Shown here piece by piece: positions 1-9,828 of a stretch of 64,000 bases of DNA (positions are counted from its first letter, which is position 1; every line of letters starts with the position of its first letter). The DNA comes from Chryseobacterium sp. G0201 (GTDB lineage Bacteria > Bacteroidota > Bacteroidia > Flavobacteriales > Weeksellaceae): NCBI RefSeq assembly GCF_003815655.1, contig NZ_CP033917.1:3968001-4032000 (forward strand), read 5' to 3'. The notes under the pieces were generated by a model. It was not told where the DNA came from. It saw only the letters and a program-made list of their open reading frames with translations, and searched no databases. A program made the translations under genes and the position numbers.

Positions 1-1733
1 TTATCATTTAATGTGACATCACCAACTTGTTTCTTGAATTGAAGATTATAAAATTGAGTTACAATTTCAAATGTATAGTTTTGATTATCAATATTGTTTA
101 AATCAATTCCGCCATCTTTAAGATATTGTTCCTGTGATATTGTTTTCACTAAATTTTTATTTTCATCAAAAATATTAACAGTAGATAATTCTTCTTGATT
201 AATTTTTAAACTTAAAATATTGTTGTTGGTTGACTTTATGATCTCATTTTCAGGCACTTCTGTTGGTGTACTTTTAACATAAGGAATTAATTTATTCTCA
301 TTATTTTCTGATACTTTTAATAAATAAACTCCATCTTTTAATGAGCTTAAGTTATTGTTGATCAAATTTTTACGATCATTTTTTTCTTTATTGAAATCTG
401 TAACTTCAACCAATTGCATACCTTGTAGATCAGGTTTTATTTGAGAAGAAAGTAATGAATTTGCTTTTGGTTGATTATCAGCATTTTTTGATGTTAAAAT
501 TGCCCATTCATTGAAAAATCCGCCACTTCTTAATGTGTTAAATTTCACATTAGAAGCCAGTACAAAAGGGACGATTCCTCCTATATGGCCGACCGGTCCC
601 CAATAAAACGAGTCAAGTTTGTATTTATTCAAATCCCACCATGGATAATAACCTCTTTGTACATCTATTGTTTTTGAAGTATTTTCAGGGTGAATTGCCA
701 AGTCTACAGTCGCATGACCTAATGTCATCGGAGTTTTATTGTACCAATCGTAAACGTCGTTTGCTCTAAGACACTGTCTTAGTTTATTATTGTTATTATT
801 GGTTACATCATTCACAAAAGTCGGAGTAAATAATTTTCTCCAAATTAGGGGTCCCCATAATAATCCGCCAAGTTCCTGAATTATATTTTCATTATATTTA
901 GCGAGATATTCAGCAGAGATAACCTCAGAAATATTGTTTGTATACGTTTTGTAACCAATATTATTACAAGTATTTACAACATTGGCGAGAAAGGAAGTAA
1001 AAGGATAAATTTCCTTTTCAATAACCCCTTTCTGAAGTGTAACACCGGAAAAATCATAAGGTCCGTCTCCCATGTAAGCATATTTAAATTTTAATTGAGT
1101 GGGATTAGAAATGCTTAATTTTTTTAAAGTAGACATCGCAGCATGAGCACCCTGAGAATATCCGGTTATAAAATATTCATCATAACGCTTTACATTGAGT
1201 TGGGACAAAACTTTATTGGCAGCCGTTACAAAATCAATGGTAGCCGAAGCTTCGGTAGGGTAGTGAACGTATGGATGTACACCATCGCCGGAACCCATTC
1301 CTAAATAATCAGGCGCCATCAGGATATACCCGTTTAAAGCGTAAGATAACTCAACTACAAAACCTGCCGTTAATACCCCTTTTAAGTTAGATGGAACATT
1401 GTTTCTGTTGTCTGTGGTTCCATGATCTGATACAACTGTTGAAAGCTTGTAATTCACATTCGGATACATAATCAATCCTGTGGCTTTTACCAGTGCATTG
1501 TTTTCATTTTTAGTATAGTAAGTTATTTTGTAAGCTTTTAAACCAACATTAAAACCGTTTAGATAACTTACGAAATCAGGAGAATTTTGTTCACCAAGAT
1601 TATTGGAGATAAAACTAATGACTCCTTGTGGTGTAAGATCTAATTTTGGTTCAAAAGTAACAACATCTCCCGCTTGTTGGGCAAAATAAAACGGAGCTGT
1701 AAGTCCTAACAAAGAAATAATTATTTTTTTCAT
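1..1733 (-). CDS. Secreted alpha/beta-hydrolase (lipase/esterase-like), 3' end outside window
   Basis: I translated this open frame by hand; it starts at the ATG complementary to 1731-1733 and is still open at base 1, so at least 577 residues are visible. It begins with a signal peptide (MKKIIISLLG...FAQ, cleavage near residue 19). Residues about 80-200 resemble secreted alpha/beta hydrolases: a PDYLGMG segment (141-147) precedes a GYSQG nucleophile elbow (191-195, Ser193). The visible C-terminal part after about residue 480 is Asn/Lys-rich and beta-like, as in T9SS-exported flavobacterial proteins, but no complete sorting domain is visible because the gene is cut. Role inferred: extracytoplasmic ester hydrolysis; substrate unknown. 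Confidence 0.75.
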   Translation of the reverse strand, partial: MKKIIISLLGLTAPFYFAQQAGDVVTFEPKLDLTPQGVISFISNNLGEQNSPDFVSYLNGFNVGLKAYKITYYTKNENNALVKATGLIMYPNVNYKLSTVVSDHGTTDNRNNVPSNLKGVLTAGFVVELSYALNGYILMAPDYLGMGSGDGVHPYVHYPTEASATIDFVTAANKVLSQLNVKRYDEYFITGYSQGAHAAMSTLKKLSISNPTQLKFKYAYMGDGPYDFSGVTLQKGVIEKEIYPFTSFLANVVNTCNNIGYKTYTNNISEVISAEYLAKYNENIIQELGGLLWGPLIWRKLFTPTFVNDVTNNNNNKLRQCLRANDVYDWYNKTPMTLGHATVDLAIHPENTSKTIDVQRGYYPWWDLNKYKLDSFYWGPVGHIGGIVPFVLASNVKFNTLRSGGFFNEWAILTSKNADNQPKANSLLSSQIKPDLQGMQLVEVTDFNKEKNDRKNLINNNLSSLKDGVYLLKVSENNENKLIPYVKSTPTEVPENEIIKSTNNNILSLKINQEELSTVNIFDENKNLVKTISQEQYLKDGGIDLNNIDNQNYTFEIVTQFYNLQFKKQVGDVTLND

Positions 1734-1844
1734 ATTGACATTTTAAGTTTTGATTAAGTTAAATATTTTTAACAAATCTCTCAAAATATTATTGACTCAA
1801 TAATTATTCATTGAATATAAATTTCCTCTTATATGACTAAAATA

Positions 1845-1874
1845 AAAGAGTCTGATCGATTAACCAGACTCTTT
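1845..1874 (-). terminator. Hairpin terminator after gcdH-like gene
   Basis: A perfect 10-bp stem (AAAGAGTCTG / CAGACTCTTT) with a 10-nt loop, followed on the minus strand by a T-rich run. It lies just past the stop of the acyl-CoA dehydrogenase gene and between it and the start of the hydrolase gene. Confidence 0.75.
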
Positions 1875-1895
1875 ATTTATCTATTTCTTTAATTT

Positions 1896-3074
1896 TTAGA
1901 AAGCGTTGATACCTGTAATATCCATTCCTGTAATTAATAAGTGAACGTCGTGAGTTCCTTCATAAGTGATCACAGACTCAAGGTTAGCAGCGTGTCTCAT
2001 CATCGGGAATTCACCCATGATACCCATTCCGCCAATGATCTGGCGGGATTCTCTTGCAATATCAATAGCCATTTTCACATTGTTTCTCTTAGCCATTGAG
2101 ATTTGAGCAGGAGTTGCTTTATGATCGTTTTTAAGATGTCCTAATTGTAGGCAAAGCAATTGAGCCTTAGTGATTTCAGTTAAAAACTCTGCTAATTTTT
2201 TCTGTTGTAATTGATATGAACCAATTGGTTTCCCGAATTGTTTTCTTTCTTTAGAATATTGAACAGCCGTACAGTAACAATCAATTGCAGCACCAATTAC
2301 ACCCCAAGAAATTCCGTATCTTGCTGAATTTAAACAAGATAAAGGCCCTTTTAATCCTGTTACTCCCGGAAGTAAGTTTTCTTTTGGTACTTTTACGTCA
2401 TTAAATACCAATTCCCCTGTTTTTGAAGCTCTTAAGCTCCATTTATTATGAGTTTCAGGAGTTGTGAAACCTTCCATTCCTCTTTCAACGATCAATCCCT
2501 GAACTTTCCCTTCTTCATTTTTACCCCAAACAACAGCGATGTCGCATAATGGAGAGTTTGTGATCCACATTTTAGCACCATTTAAAAGATAATGATCTCC
2601 CATATCTTTAAAATAAGTTTCCATTGAACCCGGATCTGAACCGTGATTAGGCTCCGTTAATCCAAAAGAACCGATCATTTCACCGGAAGCTAATTTGGGT
2701 AAATATTTTCTTTTCTGTTCCTCAGAACCAAATTCATTGATAGGAAACATCACCAAAGAACTCTGTACAGACGCCGCAGAACGCACCGCAGAATCTCCTC
2801 TTTCCAATTCCTGCATGATAAGACCGTAAGAGATCTGATCTAAGCCTGAACCGCCATACTCAACCGGAATATATGGACCTAAAGCTCCAATTTTCCCTAA
2901 TTCTCTCATCAAACCCGGAATGTCTGTATGATCTTGTGCTGCCTTATCGATCTGCGGCATCACAAAACTTTCAACCCAGTCTCTTATTGATTGACGAATC
3001 AGTTTATGTTCTTCGGTAAGTAAAGCATCAATTCCGTAATAGTCGGGAATACTTGTAAGAGGATAATATGACAT
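1896..3074 (-). CDS. gcdH: Glutaryl-CoA dehydrogenase-like acyl-CoA dehydrogenase
   Basis: This 392-residue protein has the normal length of an acyl-CoA dehydrogenase. The FAD/substrate segment GSFGLTEPNHGSDP and the C-terminal block YEGTHDVHLLITGMDITGI match the glutaryl-CoA dehydrogenase branch, whose catalytic Glu sits in the YEGTHD motif. The family oxidises and decarboxylates glutaryl-CoA to crotonyl-CoA in lysine/tryptophan breakdown and passes electrons to ETF; it is cytoplasmic. The gene stands alone on the minus strand, 112 bp after the NUDIX regulator, with its own terminator. A generic acyl-CoA dehydrogenase remains possible, but the C-terminal signature favours glutaryl-CoA. Confidence 0.85.
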   Translation of the reverse strand: MSYYPLTSIPDYYGIDALLTEEHKLIRQSIRDWVESFVMPQIDKAAQDHTDIPGLMRELGKIGALGPYIPVEYGGSGLDQISYGLIMQELERGDSAVRSAASVQSSLVMFPINEFGSEEQKRKYLPKLASGEMIGSFGLTEPNHGSDPGSMETYFKDMGDHYLLNGAKMWITNSPLCDIAVVWGKNEEGKVQGLIVERGMEGFTTPETHNKWSLRASKTGELVFNDVKVPKENLLPGVTGLKGPLSCLNSARYGISWGVIGAAIDCYCTAVQYSKERKQFGKPIGSYQLQQKKLAEFLTEITKAQLLCLQLGHLKNDHKATPAQISMAKRNNVKMAIDIARESRQIIGGMGIMGEFPMMRHAANLESVITYEGTHDVHLLITGMDITGINAF

Positions 3075-3186
3075 GTAATTTAATTTTTCTAAAAATAAGA
3101 CTTTTCACTATTCCTGAGAAATTTTTTTTGAATGTAGTTTTTAATAAGATTCTCAGTTTTTATTAATGATTTTCTGAACCCGAATA

Positions 3187-3981
3187 TTACAATTTCTCAT
3201 CTTCATCATTGGAGATAGGATATTGATTAGTAGGGTTATAAATTCTTTCTTTAAATTTATACAGGTAAGGAGCTTTGTTGGCAGAACCGTCATAAAGCTT
3301 CTCTAATCTTTCAAGAATATTTAAACTTAAAATTTTTCGCTGAAAATTATTTCTCCTGAATTTCTCTCCCAAAATGGTTTCATACAAAGATTGAAGATCT
3401 TTCATCGTAAATTTCTCCGGAAGAAGATTACTCGCTGCAACTTCAGTATTGATATTCATTCTTAAATATTCAAGACCTGTTTCGATCACTCTGTCATGAT
3501 CGAAAGCCATTTGAGGCAATTTATTGACTTCAAACCATTCACAGGTTTCATTGAAAGCGTCGGGAAAAGTATTGGCAATAGAAAAATCGATCAAACTGCA
3601 ATAACCCACAGTGATAAACCTCTGGAAGATCCAGTGATCTTTTGGCACCTCAATTCCTTTATTGTTGAGCAAGATCTGATGTACATTATTTTCTGTACGG
3701 TCAATTCTACCAAAAGTATGGAACTGTTTTAAGAATAAGTCCTTCAGATGAGTTCTTTCAAATAAAACACGGGCTGCAGCTTCACGAAGATCTTCATCAT
3801 TAAACACAAATCCGCCCGGAAGAGACCACAAATCAAGGTCATGATACTTCAAAAGAAGCACTTTTAAAATATTATTGTGAAAACCAAATATGGTACAATC
3901 TACAGATACATGTGCTACAAAGTCTTTTGTATCAATAAGTTCCCGAAGAGTTTCTTTGTTTTTTGTATCCCTGATTTCCAT
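3187..3981 (-). CDS. NUDIX-domain transcriptional regulator (NrtR/AraR-like)
   Basis: The 264-residue protein has an N-terminal NUDIX fold (about residues 20-160) and a C-terminal winged-helix-like part (about 170-250, with a RRNFQRKILSLNIL segment). The NUDIX box reads GGFVFNDEDLREAAARVLFER, so the REUXEE core is degraded and hydrolysis is doubtful. This is the pattern of NrtR-type regulators, and Bacteroidetes use members of that family to control sugar genes (AraR is the known example). It lies 23 bp downstream of an MFS transporter on the same strand, next to a glucan-utilisation locus, so it is the best local candidate for the regulator of that locus. The ligand is unknown. Confidence 0.8.
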   Translation of the reverse strand: MEIRDTKNKETLRELIDTKDFVAHVSVDCTIFGFHNNILKVLLLKYHDLDLWSLPGGFVFNDEDLREAAARVLFERTHLKDLFLKQFHTFGRIDRTENNVHQILLNNKGIEVPKDHWIFQRFITVGYCSLIDFSIANTFPDAFNETCEWFEVNKLPQMAFDHDRVIETGLEYLRMNINTEVAASNLLPEKFTMKDLQSLYETILGEKFRRNNFQRKILSLNILERLEKLYDGSANKAPYLYKFKERIYNPTNQYPISNDEDEKL

Positions 3982-4004
3982 GACAGTAAAAATAAAATTA
4001 TTTT

Positions 4005-5192
4005 CTATATTTTTTTATCAGCAACCCTAAAATATATCAAACTTATTGTAAAAAGCACAGTTACAGCGAGTAAAATATATAAAGGATAAAAATTTAACAT
4101 TTGTTTTCCAAATAATAATGACATAATAATTGAGCTTACCGAGCTTCCTAATGATGAAAATATAACGATAAGCGAAGTGAATAGATTGGCCTGCTCTCTA
4201 TCGATCTGAGCGATCATTTTAGAATTGATAACAGGATAAAGGGGCGACAGGAAAAAACCAATAACAGGAAATAAAAATAAAAGTGCCATTGAGTTATCCG
4301 AATCAAAATATTGTAAGCCTAAAATAATAATCAACACCAAAATAATCAGCGAAAGACATAAAACATAATATTTTGATAAAGAGAATCTTTGAATGATATT
4401 CGCGGTAAGAGTTCTTCCAATGTAGGAGAAAAGTGCCAGAAATGAAGATGCCTGCAATGCAAAAAAAGAATTGACCTTCAAATGATTTTTATAAAATGAC
4501 GGCAGCCATGAATTAAAACTTTGCTCAATAAAAACAATAAAAAATATAACTCCTAAAAACAGAATAATTGAAGGGTTAATTAATTTTAATAATTCTGAAA
4601 TGATTCCTTGATTATCAGATTCTATAGGTTCTGCAATTTTTATTTTTGAAAATAAAAATATGGTTATTATTGATAATATTGAAATTGATAAAAATCCAAA
4701 TTTCCAGTATTCTGAAAACTGACTGGAAATCAACCACCCAAAACCAGTATTTACAACAAAAATCCCGATCATAAAAGAAGCTTCAACATTATTCATGGTT
4801 TTGGCTAAAGATTTTTCTTCTGAAACATTATTTCTAATAATTCCGAAGACACAGATCTTCCCGATGGCAAAACATGTCCCGATTATCGCGAACCAAAGCT
4901 TATAAAACCAAAAAACTTCCACAAAAGGCAAAATCGTAGAGCAAATACCAACAATTGTTAACGCCAAAATCAATGATTTTTTAGTTCCAATCTTACTGAT
5001 AAAGTTTACAGCAAATAGTGAAATAAAAGCTATCGGAAGATCTTTAAAAGACTCCAGAAAACCCAGCTTTTCATAGGTGATTTTTGCCTCCGAAAGTTGT
5101 AGAATTACAATGCCCATGCAGTTCAAAACCATAGAGAAAATTAGAAAAGTAAGTTTTAATGGAAGTGAAATATTAGGAAGCTTGGTATTCAT
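4005..5192 (-). CDS. MFS transporter, probably sugar uptake
   Basis: This 395-residue, very hydrophobic protein has about twelve membrane segments, typical of the major facilitator superfamily. It is divergent from the SusC gene (177 bp between starts) and forms a probable two-gene operon with the NUDIX regulator. Its position suggests it moves the mono- or disaccharides released in the periplasm by the nearby glycosidases across the inner membrane. No substrate motif could be read, so a drug or metabolite exporter cannot be excluded. Confidence 0.75.
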   Translation of the reverse strand: MNTKLPNISLPLKLTFLIFSMVLNCMGIVILQLSEAKITYEKLGFLESFKDLPIAFISLFAVNFISKIGTKKSLILALTIVGICSTILPFVEVFWFYKLWFAIIGTCFAIGKICVFGIIRNNVSEEKSLAKTMNNVEASFMIGIFVVNTGFGWLISSQFSEYWKFGFLSISILSIITIFLFSKIKIAEPIESDNQGIISELLKLINPSIILFLGVIFFIVFIEQSFNSWLPSFYKNHLKVNSFFALQASSFLALFSYIGRTLTANIIQRFSLSKYYVLCLSLIILVLIIILGLQYFDSDNSMALLFLFPVIGFFLSPLYPVINSKMIAQIDREQANLFTSLIVIFSSLGSSVSSIIMSLLFGKQMLNFYPLYILLAVTVLFTISLIYFRVADKKI

Positions 5193-5337
5193 TTTGGGGA
5201 TTTATTTTATTAACTTTTTATGATTTTTTATGAATTATGACACCAAATATAGGGCTTTAAACCCCCAAAAATAAAAGGAAAATTAAAATATTTATTAATA
5301 TAATGTTAATTATTTAAAAAAAAATATATTTTTATTG

Positions 5338-5350
5338 TCTCAATTTGAGA
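5338..5350. promoter_or_regulatory. Inverted repeat in front of susC (candidate operator)
   Basis: The sequence TCTCAATTTGAGA is a perfect 6-bp inverted repeat around one T, ending 19 bp before the SusC start in the divergent region between the transporter and the PUL. Its right part (TCAATTTG) is one base off a TANNTTTG -7 box, so a bound protein would sit on the promoter. The only support is symmetry and position. Confidence 0.35.
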
Positions 5351-5369
5351 ATTAAAAAACTAACTGTAT

Positions 5370-8288
5370 ATGAATGTAAGAATATCAAGAAGTTTGGGAA
5401 TGGTTGCAGTGCTTTATTTTACTGCAAATTTCAATGCCCAAAACAAAACGAATGACACCATTCCTAAAGAGCAAAAAATCGAGGAAGTGGTAATGATCGG
5501 TTACGGTACTCAGAAGAAGAGTAATGTGACCGGAGCAATATCAAGTATTAAAGCTTCGGATATTGAAGCTGTACCTACGGGAAGACCAGAACAAGTTCTA
5601 CAAGGTAGGGCAGCAGGTGTCACTGTTATTTCCAATTCAGGGCAGCCTGGATCTGTTGCTTCAGTGAGAGTTCGTGGTGTCACCAGTTTTGGAGCAGGAA
5701 GTAATAACCCATTATGGGTAGTAGATGGAATTGTTGTTGACAATATTGGATGGTTGAATCAATCTGATATTGAAAACATAGAAGTCTTGAAAGATGGAGC
5801 CTCTGCTGCTATTTATGGAGTATCTGCTGCAAAAGGTGTAATTTTAGTTACAACTAAGAAAGGAGCAAAAGGAAGACTAAATCTAAGTTATAATGGTTTT
5901 TATGGAGTTGGTAGTGCATCTAAAAAATTAGATCTTTTGAATGCAACTCAATATGCAAATATTATTAATGAAGGTTTTGTAAATGATGGGCAGGCTCCCC
6001 GATATTCTAATCCATCACAATATGGAGTTGGTACAGATTGGCAGGATGTAGTTTTCAATACGGCAGAAAGAAAATCTCATGAATTCAGTGTAAGTGGCGG
6101 AAGTGACAAATCAACATTCTTTTCATCATTTGGATATTATGAACAAGAAGGTATTGTAATGAGAGATATTTCTAATTACAAGAGAATTAATGCAAGATTA
6201 AACTCAAATCATAAAGTTTTGGATTGGTTGACTGTAGGTCAAACTTTATCTTACACACATATCAAAAACCAAGGTATTAATGCAAATAATGAGTTTGGAG
6301 GGCCTCTTAGCTCTGCAATCAATTTGGATCCTATTACTCCGGTAGTTGTTACTGATATGTCAACTGTAGACCCTAATGGTTATACCAACCCATACATTGT
6401 AAGAGATTCCAATGGAAATCCTTATGGTATTTCTAAATATGTGAATCAGGAGATGGCAAATCCCTTAGCTTTTCAATATACACAATTAGGAAAAACTAAC
6501 TGGGCTGACGATATTGTTGCCAATGTTTTTGCTGAAATAAAACCTGTAAATCATTTAACATTTAAATCAGCTCTCAATGGAAAGTTGTCTTATTGGGGTA
6601 ATGAAGGCTTTACTCCGTTATTTTATTTAAGTCCAACGTATAGTAATACTTCAAAAAACAACTTAAGTAGAGAAACGAATAAAAAACTTGAATGGAGTAT
6701 GGAAAATACTCTTACTTATCAAAACAAATGGGGTAAACATAACCTTAATGTAATGGTTGGTCAGGGAGTATATGAATATAATATTGGTTATAAAGAAACT
6801 ATCACACATTCTGATTTACCAGTTAACAATTGGCAAGATGCTTCTTTCAATTTCTTTTTAGATCCAAGTAACAGGTCAGTTGTAGCCTCAGACGGAATTG
6901 AAACTCATAAGGCGTCTTATTTTGGTAGAATTATTTATGATTATGATAACAAATATTTATTTACTGGGACAATAAGAAGAGATGGTTCTTCTAAATTTGG
7001 TCCAAACCACCAATGGGGTACATTTCCTGCTGCATCTGTAGGCTGGAATGTTTCAAATGAAAATTTCTGGCCTGAAAATAAAATTGTTAATAGCCTTAAA
7101 TTTAGAGGAGGTTATGGTATCTTAGGAAATGATGCTATTGAAGATTTTCTATATAAAAGTACAATCGTATCTGGTAGCAATTATAATTTAGGTAATGGTA
7201 GTGCAAGTGATAATGTTTTATATAGTGGCTATGCAGCCAGGACTTTAGCAAACCCTGATTTGCACTGGGAAGAAACAGCGCAATTAAACATTGCAGCAGA
7301 TCTTAAGTTATTCAATAATTTTACATTAAGTGTAGATTACTATGAGAAAAAAACGACTGATATCTTAAGACAGGTGGCTATACCTGGATATGTAGGTGCT
7401 ACGAACAATCCATATAGAAATATTGGAGATATGAATAATACAGGTATCGAAGTTGACTTAGGTTATAAGAAAAACTGGGGAGATTTCAGTTTCTCTGCTA
7501 ATGGAAATTTTGCTTACCTTAAAAATGAGATCTTAAGATTAGAAGACGATTTAAAATTTGTTAATGGAGCAGGTTTTCAATCAATGGGTGCTGTTAACAG
7601 ATTTCAAATAGGATATCCGTATGCATCATTCTTTGGTTATCAAAATGCAGGAATATTCCAGACACAAGCAGAAATTGACTCTTATAGAAATGCAGATGGC
7701 ACTTTGATCCAACCAAAAGCTAAACCTGGAGATTTTAAAAGAACTGATGTGAATGGTGATGGTAAAATTACAGAGGATGATTATGTTTACTTAGGAAACT
7801 CTTTACCCAAATATACTTTTGGTCTTACTGTTAATATGAGTTACAAAAACTTTGATTTAATGGTATTCGGACAAGGTCAGGCTGGAAATAAAATTTTCCA
7901 AGGTTTAAGAAGACTTGATGTTCAGGATTCAAACTATCAAACAACAGTTTTAGACCGTTGGACAGGTGAAGGTACTTCAAACACAACTCCGAGAATGACT
8001 AGGGCAGATGACAATCAGAATCTTACAAGAATGTCAGACTATTACTTACAGAATGGTGATTTCTTTAGAATTAAATTGGTTCAACTAGGATATACCCTTC
8101 CAAAAGATGTGTCTAAAAGTATCGGTGCTAGTAAAATTAGATTTTATGTAACCGGAGAAAATTTAGTAACCTTTACTAAATATACAGGATATGATCCTGA
8201 AATTGCAGCAAACGATGAGTTTGGTATTGACAGAGCTTACTATCCACAAGCAAGAACTTTCCTATTTGGAGCTAATATTCAATTCTAA
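5370..8288 (+). CDS. susC: SusC-family TonB-dependent outer-membrane glucan transporter
   Basis: The 972-residue protein has a signal peptide (cut near FNAQ, residue 24) and then the TonB-box/plug start IEEVVMIGYGTQKKSNVTGA. The plug continues with the SusC block VLQGRAAGVTV and VRVRGVTSFG, followed by a long beta-barrel ending in an aromatic residue (...FLFGANIQF). It lacks the N-terminal carboxypeptidase-like domain that many SusC proteins carry, so it is a short form. With the lipoprotein SusD (10 bp downstream) it forms the surface pore that imports oligosaccharides using TonB energy. The adjoining GH16/GH30/GH3 enzymes point to beta-glucan fragments as cargo. Confidence 0.93.
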   Translation: MNVRISRSLGMVAVLYFTANFNAQNKTNDTIPKEQKIEEVVMIGYGTQKKSNVTGAISSIKASDIEAVPTGRPEQVLQGRAAGVTVISNSGQPGSVASVRVRGVTSFGAGSNNPLWVVDGIVVDNIGWLNQSDIENIEVLKDGASAAIYGVSAAKGVILVTTKKGAKGRLNLSYNGFYGVGSASKKLDLLNATQYANIINEGFVNDGQAPRYSNPSQYGVGTDWQDVVFNTAERKSHEFSVSGGSDKSTFFSSFGYYEQEGIVMRDISNYKRINARLNSNHKVLDWLTVGQTLSYTHIKNQGINANNEFGGPLSSAINLDPITPVVVTDMSTVDPNGYTNPYIVRDSNGNPYGISKYVNQEMANPLAFQYTQLGKTNWADDIVANVFAEIKPVNHLTFKSALNGKLSYWGNEGFTPLFYLSPTYSNTSKNNLSRETNKKLEWSMENTLTYQNKWGKHNLNVMVGQGVYEYNIGYKETITHSDLPVNNWQDASFNFFLDPSNRSVVASDGIETHKASYFGRIIYDYDNKYLFTGTIRRDGSSKFGPNHQWGTFPAASVGWNVSNENFWPENKIVNSLKFRGGYGILGNDAIEDFLYKSTIVSGSNYNLGNGSASDNVLYSGYAARTLANPDLHWEETAQLNIAADLKLFNNFTLSVDYYEKKTTDILRQVAIPGYVGATNNPYRNIGDMNNTGIEVDLGYKKNWGDFSFSANGNFAYLKNEILRLEDDLKFVNGAGFQSMGAVNRFQIGYPYASFFGYQNAGIFQTQAEIDSYRNADGTLIQPKAKPGDFKRTDVNGDGKITEDDYVYLGNSLPKYTFGLTVNMSYKNFDLMVFGQGQAGNKIFQGLRRLDVQDSNYQTTVLDRWTGEGTSNTTPRMTRADDNQNLTRMSDYYLQNGDFFRIKLVQLGYTLPKDVSKSIGASKIRFYVTGENLVTFTKYTGYDPEIAANDEFGIDRAYYPQARTFLFGANIQF

Positions 8289-8298
8289 AAATTTAAAA

Positions 8299-9825
8299 AT
8301 GAAAAATAAAATATATAAAAGTTTATTACTTACACTATTAGTAGGAGCTAGTTTTAGTACTACATCTTGTGGTACAGATTATATAGAAGATGTTCAGAAT
8401 AAAGGAGCTTTTGATACGGATAATTATTTTCAGAATGAACAACAGTCTTTTAGTGCACTGGTAGGAGTTTATGATATTTTGAGAAAATATGCTGGTGGTT
8501 TTGAAAATACAGTAACATTTGTAAATGCGGCTTCTGATGATTTTTATGCAGGTGGTGGTAGCTCTACGGATGGGGCAGGAATTCAAGGTTTTTCAAACTA
8601 CAGTATAAATTCTATTATAATGCCTCAAAGTTATTGGAATAATTTTTATCAAGGAATTGCACGTGCAAATCTTTTAGTAGAAAGAATCCCCAATGCTACA
8701 ATGGCAGACAATACAAGAAAAAGATTTGTTGCAGAAGCTAAAACTTTACGAGCGCTTTATTATTTTGAACTTTTAAGAATGTTTAAAAATATTCCTCTGA
8801 TTTTAAAGACTATTTCCGCAACAGATGATTACTATAATATTCCGCAATCTGATCCAAATGCAGTATATGCTCAAATAGAAGCAGATCTTTTAGAGTCAAT
8901 TCCTAATCTTCCTATGACTGTTGATAATCAAAACAAAGGTAGAATTACTCAAGGAGCTGCAAGGGCAATTTTAGGAAAAATTTATCTTTATAATAATAAA
9001 AAAGATCTTGCAGCAGCACAATTTATTGAAGTTAATGGAACTCCGGGGCAGACTAGCCAATATGGTTATCATCTAATTGCTAATTATGCAGATCTTTGGA
9101 AAGTAGATAATAAATTTACGACAGAATCTATTTTGGAAGTAATGCATACAAATAAAGGAAATTCAGATTGGCCATTTTGGGGACAGGGTAATGATGAAGG
9201 AAATTCAATTTGTATCATGGTAGGATTAAGATCTTATACTCTTACAAATGTTCCAAATAATAATGCTCCAGATTTAGTATCCGGATGGGCGTTTAATCCT
9301 GTAACAGAAGATTTATACAATTTTATGCAGAATGATCCTCGTTTAGATGCTACTATTTTTAATGCTAAGAAGTTGGTTCAGGAAGGTAAGATTACATACT
9401 CAGGAGCGTACAGAGATTCAGGATATTTCTTAAATAAATTTTTACCTAGAACAGCTGATAAAACCAACTTGCCTGGTCCGGTTGAACTAAACTTCCGTCA
9501 AAACTATATCGCAATCAGATTAGCAGATATCTATTTAATGGAAGCAGAAGCTCTTAATGGTGCTGGCGCAAGAGCACAAGCTCTTTTGGATGCTGTAAGA
9601 GCTAGAGTAGGTCTAGCGTCAGTTCCTGTTTCTATGCAAGCCATTAAAGATGAAAGAAGAAGAGAACTTGCTGGTGAAGGTCACAGATGGTTCGATTTGG
9701 TAAGATGGGGAGATGCTCCTTCTAAATTAGGGGCAAGAGGATTCACAGCTGGTAAAAATGAAATTTTACCAATTCCTTTCAACGAGCTTACAAACACTGC
9801 TTTAGTTCAAAATCCTGGCTATTAA
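8299..9825 (+). CDS. susD: SusD-family glycan-binding surface lipoprotein
   Basis: I place the start at 8299 rather than at an upstream in-frame ATG at 8191, because 8299 gives a lipoprotein signal (MKNKIYKSLLLTLLV...TTSC|G) and avoids overlap with susC. The 508-residue protein has TPR-like helices and the C-terminal SusD signature RRRELAGEGHRWFDLVRWG. SusD binds the glycan at the cell surface and acts as the lid of the SusC pore. It lies 10 bp after susC and 3 bp before the first GH30 gene, so the genes are co-transcribed. Confidence 0.93.
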   Translation: MKNKIYKSLLLTLLVGASFSTTSCGTDYIEDVQNKGAFDTDNYFQNEQQSFSALVGVYDILRKYAGGFENTVTFVNAASDDFYAGGGSSTDGAGIQGFSNYSINSIIMPQSYWNNFYQGIARANLLVERIPNATMADNTRKRFVAEAKTLRALYYFELLRMFKNIPLILKTISATDDYYNIPQSDPNAVYAQIEADLLESIPNLPMTVDNQNKGRITQGAARAILGKIYLYNNKKDLAAAQFIEVNGTPGQTSQYGYHLIANYADLWKVDNKFTTESILEVMHTNKGNSDWPFWGQGNDEGNSICIMVGLRSYTLTNVPNNNAPDLVSGWAFNPVTEDLYNFMQNDPRLDATIFNAKKLVQEGKITYSGAYRDSGYFLNKFLPRTADKTNLPGPVELNFRQNYIAIRLADIYLMEAEALNGAGARAQALLDAVRARVGLASVPVSMQAIKDERRRELAGEGHRWFDLVRWGDAPSKLGARGFTAGKNEILPIPFNELTNTALVQNPGY

Positions 9826-9828
9826 AAT

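Noticed and set aside
8191..8298. Upstream start for the SusD gene
   Set aside because: It would overlap susC by 98 bp and hide the lipoprotein signal that begins at 8299.
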